A DNA stretch of 64,000 bases. Source: Gordius sp. MW1 (taxonomy: Eukaryota; Nematomorpha; Gordioida; Gordea; Gordiidae). The notes beneath the pieces are model-generated. The model worked only from the letters and a program-made list of their open reading frames with translations. It did not search any database and was not told the origin of the DNA. Positions 25,320 to 35,950 of this stretch are shown here, piece by piece. Positions within the stretch are counted from its first letter, which is position 1. Each line of letters opens with the position of its first letter. The stretch covers positions 8,314,501 to 8,378,500 of the forward strand of contig OZ038528.1 in NCBI GenBank assembly GCA_964036665.1. Reading direction: 5' to 3'. Both the position numbers and the translations under genes were made by a program.

Positions 25320-26028
25320 ATGGATACACAATCGTCTGACAATTCAACTCTCTACAATGAGACAGCATCCAACACTCCCACCACGGCAAACACATCACCA
25401 GTATACATCAAGCTACCTACATTTCACCTCAGAAACATCCAAATCTGGATAGCTCAGGTCGACGCAAAATTTATTCACTAGGAAAATCACATCACAAAGA
25501 GTCAAGTATGCTTACCTTTTAGAATCTCTCCCGGTTGAGATAGCCGAAGAAGTGGCCGACCTTATACTTAACATCCCAGATGAAAACCCTTATGAGGTGT
25601 TAAAGCAAGCCTTAATCAAAAGAATGGGTGAGAGTGAAGCAAAAAGAATAGACAAGCTGTTCAAGGACATATATTTGGGAGACAAAACACCGTCCCAATT
25701 GCTTAGGCATTTGAAGAGCCTTGTCGGGGAACATCAAATGAGTTATAAAATTCTAAAAACCCTTTGGACACAAAAACTTTCAAGGGAGGTAACAGGTATC
25801 TTAACATGCGTAGGAGAAGAAAAGTCTGGCACATTTGGCTGAGGTGGCAGACAAAATCTACGAGACATATACGGCCAACAGCGTAGCTTCCATAGCAAGC
25901 CCTCAAATGAGCCAAACAAACGAAGTCCAGGAACTGGTAAAAATGGTCGCACAGTTGGAATTGAAAGTAAACCAGCTGGTCAATCAGCCACCACAAAGTA
26001 AAAAGGTTTGGAGATCCTCAAGCAGATC
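25319..26028 (+). pseudogene. gag (5' part) of Gypsy element 1, broken
   Basis: Structural Gag protein, which packages the element's RNA. Three pieces in changing frames are visible: the N-terminal part with IKLPTFHLRNIQIWIAQVDA (25319-25480, ending in a TAG), the middle part with VADLILNIPDENPYEVLKQA and SQLLRHLKSLVGE (25540-25840), and the end with HLAEVADKIYETY (about 25832-26028). These blocks are typical of arthropod and flatworm Ty3-type Gag proteins. The stop and at least two frameshifts disable it. The zinc-finger end lies beyond the insertion, at 35949-36040. Confidence 0.85.
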
Positions 26029-29000
26029 GAGGGTTAGTGTTTTAGGTCAGCGTATTAGGTTAGGGTTAGGGTTAGATGCTCTTTAAATTCCCTCCCAATT
26101 TGAGATTTAATTCTAATATATTGATTATCTAAGAGTCATATTTTTCTGCTACTTTTTCATCATTCTGTTACTTTGACCCCTATCCAAATTTTTTTTTGCC
26201 GAATTCAAGCAAATTCCCAATGGAAAAAGCGGCATTTTTAAGTTTTTTTAGACAGATAAGTTTATTTCATAAAATCCTATGGATATAAATAAATACATTC
26301 ATTGGAATCCACATCTTGAATCAGAGGGAAAATATTTTCAAGCACATTGGGCATTTTAAATTCATTCTAGGGTTTTAGAAAACTTACTCCTTATACACGG
26401 AATATGTTTGATAGCGCATCCACATCATATGAACCACTTGATTGTGGAAAACCTTAACATGACCAACCAAGAACGCTCTTCGGACTTATATGTTCAACGA
26501 GTTATATGTATATTCCAACTTATTTAAGGGCATACCTTTTGCTGAAACATGGCTGACTCCCTAACTTTGATTCAAGATTGGCTAATATTTATCATTGTTG
26601 CCTTTTAATTCTAGGACTTAATACAACCAAGAGTGGGAAATTTATGAATCCTACTGATCAGGCGGATTTTTAATTCCAAATGAGCTAGGAAAAACATTCA
26701 TTTGTTCCTATTGCAAACTTTGATGGAATTTGGGGTGTGAACACTCAAACAATATTGGTTTGGTAGAAGTATCCTGAGAGAGGAGGTAACCCAAGATCAG
26801 TGGAATAAGATGGAGGCCCTAATACCAGATCTGCTGAAATTTTAGATTATCAAAGGCCCTTGGTCTAAACACATTTTTACTAGTTTATCAGGGAGTGAGA
26901 TATTTTCACGGGACATCAGCAAAACAGAAGCTTTACATAAGTCATTAGAAAGTTGATTGATGTTTGTATCAAGTATAATACAATTTTTTTAAATTCGTTC
27001 ATTGCTTGAGCTGGTAGAATTAGTTCAACCTATTTTATTAGCCATAATGTGACTTTTCTACAATTTTAAGTAACACAAAAGTGCCTAAGTAAATAAGCAA
27101 ACTAGTTGTTCAAAATTATGTAATGAAACATTGAAAACATTTTACAATTGAGTTTGTTAACTGTTTTTGGCAGAATATATTTACTTTGAAATACAATCTG
27201 ACCAACATTTGTTAACTGAATAAAATGAGTTTCTAAGTATAGGGCCCTGCTCCCCTTACTTAAAAGCTTAACACAATGAGTTTTTATACAAAAATTTTTG
27301 CTTATAAGCTTAAAAAATAGGATCTTAAAAAATCTGTAATTTATAAAACATGATTATATGCTAGGTAACTTAATTATTAGAATTATATATGTAATTTATT
27401 TCCATTTTTAATTTCATTTATGTGAATACTAAAGTTTTGGTAGTTTTGATATGAATTAAATTTTTGATGTTATATGATCTATTATTGTTTCATATAGATA
27501 TATTGTTCTTTCATTATAATTATATGCTAGGTTAAATAATTATTAAAATTAAGGGTGATCTAATTTTGAATAAATGTCAAAGTTGCATATTTGATAGGAT
27601 TATATTCTATGATAATTTATTAATTGTTTCATAGTATAACAGATTTGTAATCTTTAGTAGATGAAAGTCTTAAACCTGGCTTAATCTATTCTATAGTATT
27701 TAATTTTATATTTTTAACCACTTAAATGTTAGAATAATCCTACTGGGTATCAATCACACATTATATTAATTTAAACCTTAGGAATTTAATTGCCATTTAT
27801 TAATACTGTTGAGCCTCTTTATTATTTATCCCTATTTGAATATTTTTTTCTACAATATAAAGAAACGCTAATGTTAACTTATATCCAAATTATTTTAATA
27901 TTAAATTTTATAAATAACAATCAATTGTAGCATTTTTTGATTTACCTTCTTTAGCGCTTATAATCCTTATTTATTTGCAGATTGTTGGTCTTTATAATTT
28001 AATCCCAATTCTAATTTATAATTAATTTATTTACATTTACAATAAGCATGAAAATTATATCAAATTTATGTTAACCATCCAGTATTAGCTTTAAATAGTG
28101 TCTTAGCTTCTTTAGTACAATTTATCTTTGTAAGAATTTTAATTATCCAAATCTTGATAAATAATTTAAAGTAGTTTGAGAACTCTTGCAATCCTATCTC
28201 ACATATTTCAAAGTTGTTAGAAGTCTATCCCATAGACATAAGGCGTCAATACTAATATACCGAGATATGGTATGGACTAACCCCTTCCCACGCATTTACA
28301 TTACTCGCACTAATATTCCTTCTCAATGGGTGGTCCGGACTTGATATTTCTCCCTCCTCGCTCATGGCAGAAAAGCTACCCATCTTACTATGGATGTTTA
28401 TGCTTTCCCTTTTGTACCCCCAACCCCCTCCCCTTCGAGAGTATTCTTTATGTGCAAGCCAAGACAAGAAATAGCTACTCTATATTATACAAATTCATTA
28501 TTCTCCTGCTTACGCTCCCGGAAGAAATCTGGCGTCATTACCCAAATATGAATTTAAAAATAAGTCGAGGCGCCCTCTTATTGTTAAAATATTTCCCTGC
28601 AAATATGGTGTTATTCTCTTATAACCATTAATCAACTGCCTGTACAAATACTTTCTAAAATGCTATAATATATAAAATCTTTTTCCCTAATTCACCACAC
28701 TTGATGATAATGTCTAACACTCTCAGTGAGTCGATTAAATTTTACTTCGGAAATAAAGATCAATTTATTAAACGGGTTTAATTCTGACCCGACTCTACAA
28801 TGGAATTACGGGCCGAGTCGGATTTCTTTGTTTAAAATGGTCGAGCACGCAACCCCTTTATTTTGCTCCGACGGAATGTTGTCCCGACATCATTTCTATA
28901 ATTTCAAGAAATGTAGGCTCATTAAAGAGTTTTAGTTACAATGGAAAGATATAGTTTTACGGGCTTTAATAACTTAAGGTTAGAGTAAATAGGCTATTAT

Positions 29001-29480
29001 GGGTACGTCTAATTATTGCCTCTACGTTCCAATTTTTGCCTGGTGTCGTTGTTTTGAAAAAATAAGATTTACTATTGGCGTTAATGCTGTTGCCCCGTTC
29101 CCCTCCACGTCTATTTCTTGCGAGCAGTCATAAAGTAGCTACTCTATTTTTAACAAATATATTATTCTCCTGCTTAATGCTCCCGGAAGAGATCTGCTTC
29201 AATACTAATACACACAATAAATACCAGAGGGAAGTAGATTGGCGCCCTCTTTATAAGGATAAGCCTAAGCCCACCCCTCTTCAAAAAAGGTCTTATTTAT
29301 ATTCAGTAATTTAAATACATTCTCACTTCTGAATTTTTAACATTATACGAAACACAACTACGTTTGATTTTAATACCTTTCATTTCAGCCAGCTCATAAC
29401 AAATTTTATCATATTACAACTCTGCAAATTTTGGTTAGTTTTCACCCATTGGTTCTAAATATATCATGGTTTTTTGAACG
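26029..29480 (+). other. Non-coding left part of composite insertion
   Basis: Starts with GAGGGTTAGTG and then GGTTAGGGTTAGGGTTAGA (26056-26074), a short telomere-like array. No credible ORF follows. Two diverged direct repeats of about 130 bp occur at about 28465-28590 and 29125-29256; both contain TATTCTCCTGCTTA, CTCCCGGAAGA and a GGCGCCCTCTT. It could be a very long LINE 5' region or unrelated DNA joined during integration. Confidence 0.5.
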
Positions 29481-29487
29481 TCTTGGG

Positions 29488-29522
29488 TCATATTGACCCC
29501 TAAAGCGAACGGAGGATATTTT
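29488..29522 (+). repeat. piggyBac-type subterminal motif, left copy
   Basis: GGGTCATATTGACCCC followed by AAAGCGAACGGAGG. The same composite motif occurs at 32310-32340, in the same orientation, so this is not the expected inverted left end. Confidence 0.6.
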
Positions 29523-29724
29523 TTTTTTCAAAAAAAAATTTTTTTTTTGCTTAAATGATAAAAACTAATACCCAAATGATATCGAAAAAATAAATTTTTC
29601 TCTAGCTCATATATTTTGTAAATTATGACGATTTTAAATTTGACTTTTTGTTTCCTCGTGGAATTTATCCATGCCAATATTTAGCAGCTGATTTGTTCCC
29701 GCGTATTTCTTTTTTTCTTTTCAC

Positions 29725-31536
29725 ATGGAATCTTTTAAAATTTCGGATATTTTTGAAGATTCTGATTGGGGAAGTAACATTTTTTTTTGGTTTTTAAGAT
29801 TTTTAGGTAGCTCAGAAAGTGATACTGATGACTGTTTATCTATTAGTAGTTGTGAATCTGAATCGGAGTTAGATGAAGGAGAGCCAAGTTTAGGCGGGGG
29901 AAAATATTATTATGGTATTTAGACACGATATATAAATTAAAACAAATAAAAAATTGTCAAAACTTTATTTTATAGTTAAGTTATGACTATCAATATTTTT
30001 TTATTCTCAGGGAAGGATAAGACAAAATGGGACTCTAATTTCCCCATGAAAACCATCAGAACGCGGAAATGTAATATAGTGCTACACCTTCCAGGGGTGA
30101 AACCAATAGCTAGGGGTGCAACTTCCTATGTAGATTGTTTTAAATTGTTTGTTTCAACGAATATACTTGAGGAAATTATAAAATTTACCAACGAAAAATT
30201 CCAGCAAACTAATGAAGGTCCATTAGTTTCTTCTAAAGAATTGGATGCATTTTTAGGACTTTTATTTTTGTTAGGTAATAATTGATTTAATAAAATTTTT
30301 CTACTTATTTAATTTACATAAATTTTTTATATAGGTGTATATAAGGCCAACCATCAAAACCTCAAAGATTTTTGGAGTTTGAAAGGCCTAGGACCCAGCA
30401 TATTTAGAGCCACCATGCCTCAAAAAAGATTTGAGTCATATGATAGTGAAACAAGAGCTGCTAGAAAAATCACGGATAAAGCAACCCATATCCGATTTGT
30501 TTTTGAAGCTTTTGTTAAAAATTGCATCCAAAATTATACCCCCTCCGAATACCTCACAATTGACGAAATGCTGCCAGGTTTTAGAGGGAGGTGCTGCTTT
30601 AGGCAATACCTCCCTAATAAACCAAATAAATATGGCATAAAATTCTTTGCCGTGTGTTGCGCCAAAACTTTTTATACCCTGAATATGGAGATTTACACGG
30701 GCTGCCAACCCGAGGGGCCCTTCAAAATAAGCTTTAAAGCCTCCGATATAGTCGAAAGGCTCGTGACGCCCATTTCAAAAAGTGGCCGCAATATTACTGT
30801 TGACAACTGGTACACTAGTTGTCAACTAGTTGACACCTTGTATTATAATCATAATTTAACATTAGTGGGGACTTTAAAAAAAAATAAGAGAGAAATACCC
30901 TCCGAATTTCTAATTATTAAATCAAGACCGGCACCTTCTACAATATTTGGATTTAAACACAATAAAACTCTTTTATCTTACGTCCCAAAAAAAAACAAAA
31001 ATGTCCTGTTGCTATCTTCTTTCCATTTTAATTATAATAATGATTTATCAAATCACCTAAAACCGGAAATCGTCACCTTCTACAATGCAACTAAAGGAGG
31101 CGTTGATACAGTTGATCAGATGGCTTCAAGCTATTCTGTGTCTAGAATTTCTAGACGATGGCCTTTGACGGTATTTTTTCATATACTCAATGTGGCTGGA
31201 ATAAATTCCCAAATAATTTATCTGGCAAATAGTGGTGTAAAACTAACGAGGAGCAAGTTTTTAAAAGAATTGGCATTAGAATTAATAAAGCCCTTTTTGA
31301 TTGATCGATTGTCTCTACCTTCTTTGAGGTACAAAACCAAACTATTGATTCATCAACTCTTGGGTACAAAGGACGTTCACTCATCGCCCCCCCAAAAAGC
31401 TAGAGGTCGTTGCAAATTATGTCAAAATCACAACAAACATAGCACTTATTGCGCTATTTGTAAAAAATATATTTGTAAAACTCATATGTATCTGACATGT
31501 TTGCATTGTAAGGACGCTGATAATATTATTGAATAA
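29725..31536 (+). CDS. piggyBac-type transposase, 3 exons, intact
   Basis: DDE/D transposase that excises and inserts piggyBac elements at TTAA sites. Exons are 29725-29914, 30011-30274 and 30335-31536, with GT-AG introns of 96 and 60 nt. The junctions keep phase and give 551 codons plus stop, near the usual 550-600. An acidic N-terminal region (SESDTDD, about residues 35-55) is typical. The catalytic aspartates are visible at D228 (LTIDEMLPGFRGRC), D308 (ITVDNWYTS) and D409 (GGVDTVDQM). The C-terminus has a cysteine-rich finger (CKLCQNHNKHSTYCAIC...CLHC) that in the family binds the element ends. I see no disabling change. It lies just upstream of the LINE ORF. Confidence 0.93.
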
Positions 31537-32300
31537 ACAATAAATTGTAAAATTAATTGTGTGCAACTTCCAAATAATATAAAAGTTTAATTTTTAAAAA
31601 TTGCTTTTAGGGCTTTATTGAAAAATTAAGTGTTACACTGTTAAAAATTCTTCAAAAAAATTGCGCCCCATTAAAACTTTATAAAACAAAAACTAAGAGG
31701 GCTAGAAACTATATTAATGGTTTAAATTAAAGAGGAAAATTATATTAATCAATGAAAAAAAAATTATATCTTAAATTAAATTATTTTCAAAAATATATAA
31801 ATTTAAACTTAGCCAATATTTTGATGAAAAAATATGTAAATTTAATGTTGATGGTATTTAAACCAAAATATCTATATTTCGCATTATTTATTTTAAATAA
31901 TTTTTTTTTGTTTTTTTTTGCTTCAAGTTTATATTTTAAAAATATGTAAAAAATATCTAAAAATATTATATAGATTTTTGTTAAAGTAAAATTTAGTATA
32001 CACAGTGAAAAATAATTTAAAATTTTACCGGGTCGGTTATAATTAGCGATAAAATAAAAAGTTATGAACAAAAATATAAATTTAAGAGCTCAAATTATTG
32101 GCAAAAGATCATTTAATATATGTCTAAAATTTTAAATTTTAACTCCTAGTACTTTAGAAATTGTAGCGATTTAAAGTTATGGGTCATATAGACCCAAAAA
32201 TCCGAACGAATGATGTAAAAATGAAAGGTGAATGAAGGGTTAAGCTACTGAAAAATCTGAAGCTCTATGTTCATTACTTTTTTTTTCTTGCATGTTTTTA
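31537..32300 (+). other. 3' untranslated/subterminal DNA of the piggyBac element
   Basis: AT-rich, no coding. The AATAAA at 31537-31545, only bases after the stop, may be the transposase polyadenylation signal. Confidence 0.5.
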
Positions 32301-32345
32301 GAAAGGCTTGGGTCATATTGACCCAAAAAGCGTACGGAGGGTTAA
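32301..32345 (+). repeat. Right end of piggyBac element with TTAA
   Basis: CTTGGGTCATATTGACCC, then AAAAAGCGTACGGAGGGTTAA. The terminal GGG-TTAA is the canonical piggyBac boundary, with TTAA at 32342-32345. A diverged copy (GGGTCATATAGACCC...GAAGGGTTAA) sits at 32176-32243. Confidence 0.75.
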
Positions 32346-32413
32346 GGATTAAAATTCATTGTTAACTCGGTTCCATTTCACCCCGACTTTCAAACTCTTA
32401 TCCTCCAATTATA

Positions 32414-35329
32414 ATGATATTAAAACTTGGATCTTTAAATACCCAAACGCTAAGGGAACCAGGTTCCTTGCAGGCTCTTACTTTATTTGCCTCCCACCAC
32501 TGCTTTCACATTTTCTGCGTCCAACAAACAAGATACTCACATCGCAAAGTCCTCCCCGTTAACGATTATATTTTTTACGCCACCGAGTCTGGCCAAGAAT
32601 CTGCAACAGGGGTGGGTACATTTATCAAACGCGACCTTAAGGTTATTAGCGTTGACTACGTGAACAATAGACTTTTAATCATTCACCTACAGATAAAAAA
32701 TCGGTGTGTTTCAATTTTTAACATATACGCTCCCCCCTCTTCCAAAAATTTTCAATCGATGGAATCCCTCCTGCAAAACATCACAGATAAATTGAAAGCT
32801 AAACATATTTATATCCTCGCTGGTGACTTCAATGCCTCCGTCCAACGATCATTGGGTGATAATAAATTGGTAATTGGCCCTAATTCTATAGGCCCGACTA
32901 ACCGAAATGGCAAACGGCTCAAAAAATTCTGCTACAATCACAAACTAAAGATAACCTCAACTTTTTCCGTCCTTCCTCTAGGTAACCTAATCACATACCA
33001 AAAAAACGAAAATCACCGAGGTACCCAAATTGATCATATAATATGCCAATTAAGAAACCACAAAATGATAAAGAACTTTCACACCATTCAGCCTATCTTA
33101 AAAACAGATCATTTTGTAATCGTAGCAGATCTCTTTATTAATCCCTCCTCTCTCCACACGTCAAAAAAACTTAAAAAATACCCATCTGGAGCTAACATAA
33201 TCAGAGACATCTCTCAGCTTGTGCCCACATTACAAACAGACTCGAAGTCACTTGGTGATCTTGCCCCTCTCTCAGTCAATGACCATAATGACTTGTTAGC
33301 AAAATTTTTTACCCCATCCCAGAGTAACCTTCATGTCAACATCAAGTCCTGGTTCTCCATCGATACCATTAATTTACTCGAGACCCGTTATAACGTTTTT
33401 AAGGATAAGACACTTAGAAATAAAAAAGCATGGGTCCAAGAACTCACAAAAAAGATCAAAGCTGCAATAAAAAAGGACAAGGCTAACTACTTATCAAGCA
33501 AACTAAAAGAAGCAGAATCTGCGGCTCGTACTAACAATACACACACCCTTTACAAAATTCTAAGGAACATCACCGCAAAATTTGCCGATAAACATAGCTA
33601 CAACACAATACAAAACGAACATAGCTCCAACGATTCTTTGATCCAAACCGAGGCTTGGGAGAACCACTTTCGTTCCATTCTAGATCGCCCTTACTCAATC
33701 CCCTGTTCTGACATATTCCTTGACTTTATTAACAACTTTAAAACACCGACCACCCCTTGTATCAGATTAGAACCTCCCTCCATGAATGAAATAAAATCCG
33801 TTTTAAAATCCCTCAAACTTCATAAAGCTCCCGATGCAGACAGAATCACAGCTGAAGCTCTTAAGGCTGATTACACCCTGTCTAGCGAACTCTTGCATCA
33901 ACTCTTCACAAAAATCTGGCAACAAGAGCTCATCCCTCACGCTTGGTCTACTGGTCTACTTAGTAAAATCTATAAAAAAGGAGACCCATCTCTTGCCGAC
34001 AATTATAGAGGGATCACAATCATAAATAACATTTCCAAGGTTTTTATAAAAATAATATACAGGAGGATTTATCCATTCATTGATGATAATTTAAAAAGTA
34101 ACCAAGCCGGCTTTCGTAAGTCTAAAACCACAATTGAACATATCCTTACCCTTAAAAATATTATTGACATCTCCTCTAAATCTAAATCACCTTTAGTGCT
34201 AACATTTGTCGACATTCAAAAAGCATTCGACTCCCTCTCCCATCTTTACATATGGGAATCTTTATGCCTACTAGGAATTCCAAAAAAAATTATTAGACTT
34301 ATTTTCTTTCTCTACAAGGATATGAAAGTGGTCATAAAACATCTACACCACCGCTCAAACCCAATCCAAGTCAATTTAGGAGTTAGACAGGGATGTCCAC
34401 TATCTCCTCTACTATTCATCACGGCAATGGATCTCATAATAAAAAGATCCACCCTGCCTTACGACGGTCTCCACATGAACGGCACCAAACTGTCTTCACT
34501 GCTTTTTGCTGACGATTTATGCATCGTATCAGATTCACTTAAAACACAGAACTTTGCCGATAGGTTCGTCTTAGAATGCAAGAAAGCCGGTTTAATAATT
34601 AACCCAAGCAAGTCTAACATGCTATCTATTAACTTACCCCACCAAAATACTACCTTGATTATCAACAACACGTTAGTCCCCTTTTCAGAATCAATTTACT
34701 ACTTAGGAGTGACCCTTTCTTCAGATACATACTCCCACCAAGATGCCTCTAATAAATTAGCTAAAGCACTAAAGAGATTTTATTCCTGCTATTCGATCTG
34801 GAAATCTCACGAACTAGCTCTACCAACCCGCCTCCGTCTTTTCAAAACCACCATACTACCTGTATTCCTCTATGGATGCGAAACGTGGTCCCTAAAAGGC
34901 CCGACTCTTAAAGCTGCTCAAACCAAACTAAACAAAATGCTAAGAATAATTTGTAAAATATTCTACCCAGATGTAATTAGCAACCCAAACCTTTGGACCC
35001 TTTGTGAAATCCCTCCCATTAAAAACATAATAATATCACGGAAGTGGAACTTCTTAGCCCACCAGACTAGACGCAATGGACTAAACATTTGCTTAAGATC
35101 AATACTATGGAGACCGCCCCAACTAAGAAATCTAAAATGTCGAGGATCCTGGATCCACAAAACTTTCTCTGAACTCCGCTCTCTCAACCACGAGTGGAAT
35201 ACTATAATCCCTATAATGCAAAACAGATCCGCTTGGAAAACCTTCTCTGCCTCCAATTTCCCCACAAAGTATCCCCTCCCAGCCGCCTCAACTTCGAATA
35301 GTCTCTCAACTCAGCAACATCCCAGATAG
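32414..35329 (+). CDS. APE-type LINE ORF: endonuclease-reverse transcriptase
   Basis: A single open frame of 971 aa encoding the enzyme of a non-LTR retrotransposon: it nicks chromosomal DNA and copies its RNA into the nick. The APE endonuclease occupies about residues 1-240 (LNTQTL, AGDFNA near 136-141, IDHI, LKTDHFVIV). The reverse transcriptase spans about 450-760 (HKAPDADRITAEALKA, NYRGITI, QAGFRKS, VDIQKAFDSL, GVRQGCPLSP, catalytic FADD at 698-701). The C-terminus has a LFKTTILPVFLYGCETWSL block shared with RTE/CR1-like LINEs. No RNase H is seen. The frame is intact, but the endonuclease Glu of the usual QET motif is Gln (QQTR, residue 38). The start codon is the first Met before the LNTQTL motif. 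Clade is not settled. Confidence 0.92.
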   Translation: MILKLGSLNTQTLREPGSLQALTLFASHHCFHIFCVQQTRYSHRKVLPVNDYIFYATESGQESATGVGTFIKRDLKVISVDYVNNRLLIIHLQIKNRCVSIFNIYAPPSSKNFQSMESLLQNITDKLKAKHIYILAGDFNASVQRSLGDNKLVIGPNSIGPTNRNGKRLKKFCYNHKLKITSTFSVLPLGNLITYQKNENHRGTQIDHIICQLRNHKMIKNFHTIQPILKTDHFVIVADLFINPSSLHTSKKLKKYPSGANIIRDISQLVPTLQTDSKSLGDLAPLSVNDHNDLLAKFFTPSQSNLHVNIKSWFSIDTINLLETRYNVFKDKTLRNKKAWVQELTKKIKAAIKKDKANYLSSKLKEAESAARTNNTHTLYKILRNITAKFADKHSYNTIQNEHSSNDSLIQTEAWENHFRSILDRPYSIPCSDIFLDFINNFKTPTTPCIRLEPPSMNEIKSVLKSLKLHKAPDADRITAEALKADYTLSSELLHQLFTKIWQQELIPHAWSTGLLSKIYKKGDPSLADNYRGITIINNISKVFIKIIYRRIYPFIDDNLKSNQAGFRKSKTTIEHILTLKNIIDISSKSKSPLVLTFVDIQKAFDSLSHLYIWESLCLLGIPKKIIRLIFFLYKDMKVVIKHLHHRSNPIQVNLGVRQGCPLSPLLFITAMDLIIKRSTLPYDGLHMNGTKLSSLLFADDLCIVSDSLKTQNFADRFVLECKKAGLIINPSKSNMLSINLPHQNTTLIINNTLVPFSESIYYLGVTLSSDTYSHQDASNKLAKALKRFYSCYSIWKSHELALPTRLRLFKTTILPVFLYGCETWSLKGPTLKAAQTKLNKMLRIICKIFYPDVISNPNLWTLCEIPPIKNIIISRKWNFLAHQTRRNGLNICLRSILWRPPQLRNLKCRGSWIHKTFSELRSLNHEWNTIIPIMQNRSAWKTFSASNFPTKYPLPAASTSNSLSTQQHPR

Positions 35330-35950
35330 TATATATATAATTTTTTTTTTTTTTTTTTTTTTGAGCCTGAGTTTGACGCCTAAACTAGTTAACCATGGAG
35401 AGCCTTCTAGGCCTTACACCGAAATCTGAATGGATAATCGGTAGCCCCTCAACCCAACTGCATCGTAAATAAGCCCCAATCCGACGCCCAAACTAGTTAA
35501 CCAGGGATGGAGAGCCTCCTAGCGAGTACCACAATCTGATTGGAGAATCGGTAGCTCCTCAAACCAACCACATCGTAAAAAGACTTTCTTTCCACACCAT
35601 CGATCCGTGAGCCCGAGGCCGACGCTCTAGCGAACAATGGAAAACCTTCAAGTCCTCTCACCGCAATCTCAAGGAAGTGTCGTATCCTTAATATTTAATA
35701 TTTATATGCTTATATTAGTCTCATGCATGGTCCGCTTTTGCCTATACTTTAGTGCTTCTTACTAACAATACTGACCTTCGCTTTAGTATACTAACAAATT
35801 AACCACTAACCTACTAACAACTGAACACGTAACCTTTGGTTAGCGTGGCCCGAGATGCACCAATGGTGTTAGATGGGACTCAATCTTAGCTTGCCGATTT
35901 AGCTAAGCTCTTGTTTGTCATCGGGGCTTATACATACATACATACATACC
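35330..35950 (+). repeat. LINE 3' UTR: tandem repeats and (CATA)n tail
   Basis: After the stop come about 22 T residues, then two well-matched units and one diverged unit of about 110 bp. Each has GACGCC(T/C)AAACTAGTTAACCA or a variant, GGAGAGCCT, AATCGGTAGC(C/T)CCTCAA and CATCGTAAA; units begin near 35363, 35473 and 35609. The element ends in (CATA)n at about 35930-35950 just before the target duplication. Confidence 0.75.

Noticed and set aside
26056-26074. A true telomere or chromosome end
   Set aside because: Only about three TTAGGG units, and sequence continues on both sides.
28252-28631. Overlapping ORFs of 71 and 101 codons in the composite insertion
   Set aside because: Opposite strands of the same DNA, no domain seen, and the area is part of a diverged direct repeat.
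29488-29522. Left terminal inverted repeat of the piggyBac element
   Set aside because: It is in the same orientation as the right end and lacks TTAA; kept only as a subterminal-type motif.
31752-32071. AT-rich ORFs on both strands after the transposase
   Set aside because: Lys/Asn/Phe/Ile-rich chance ORFs in homopolymer-rich DNA.
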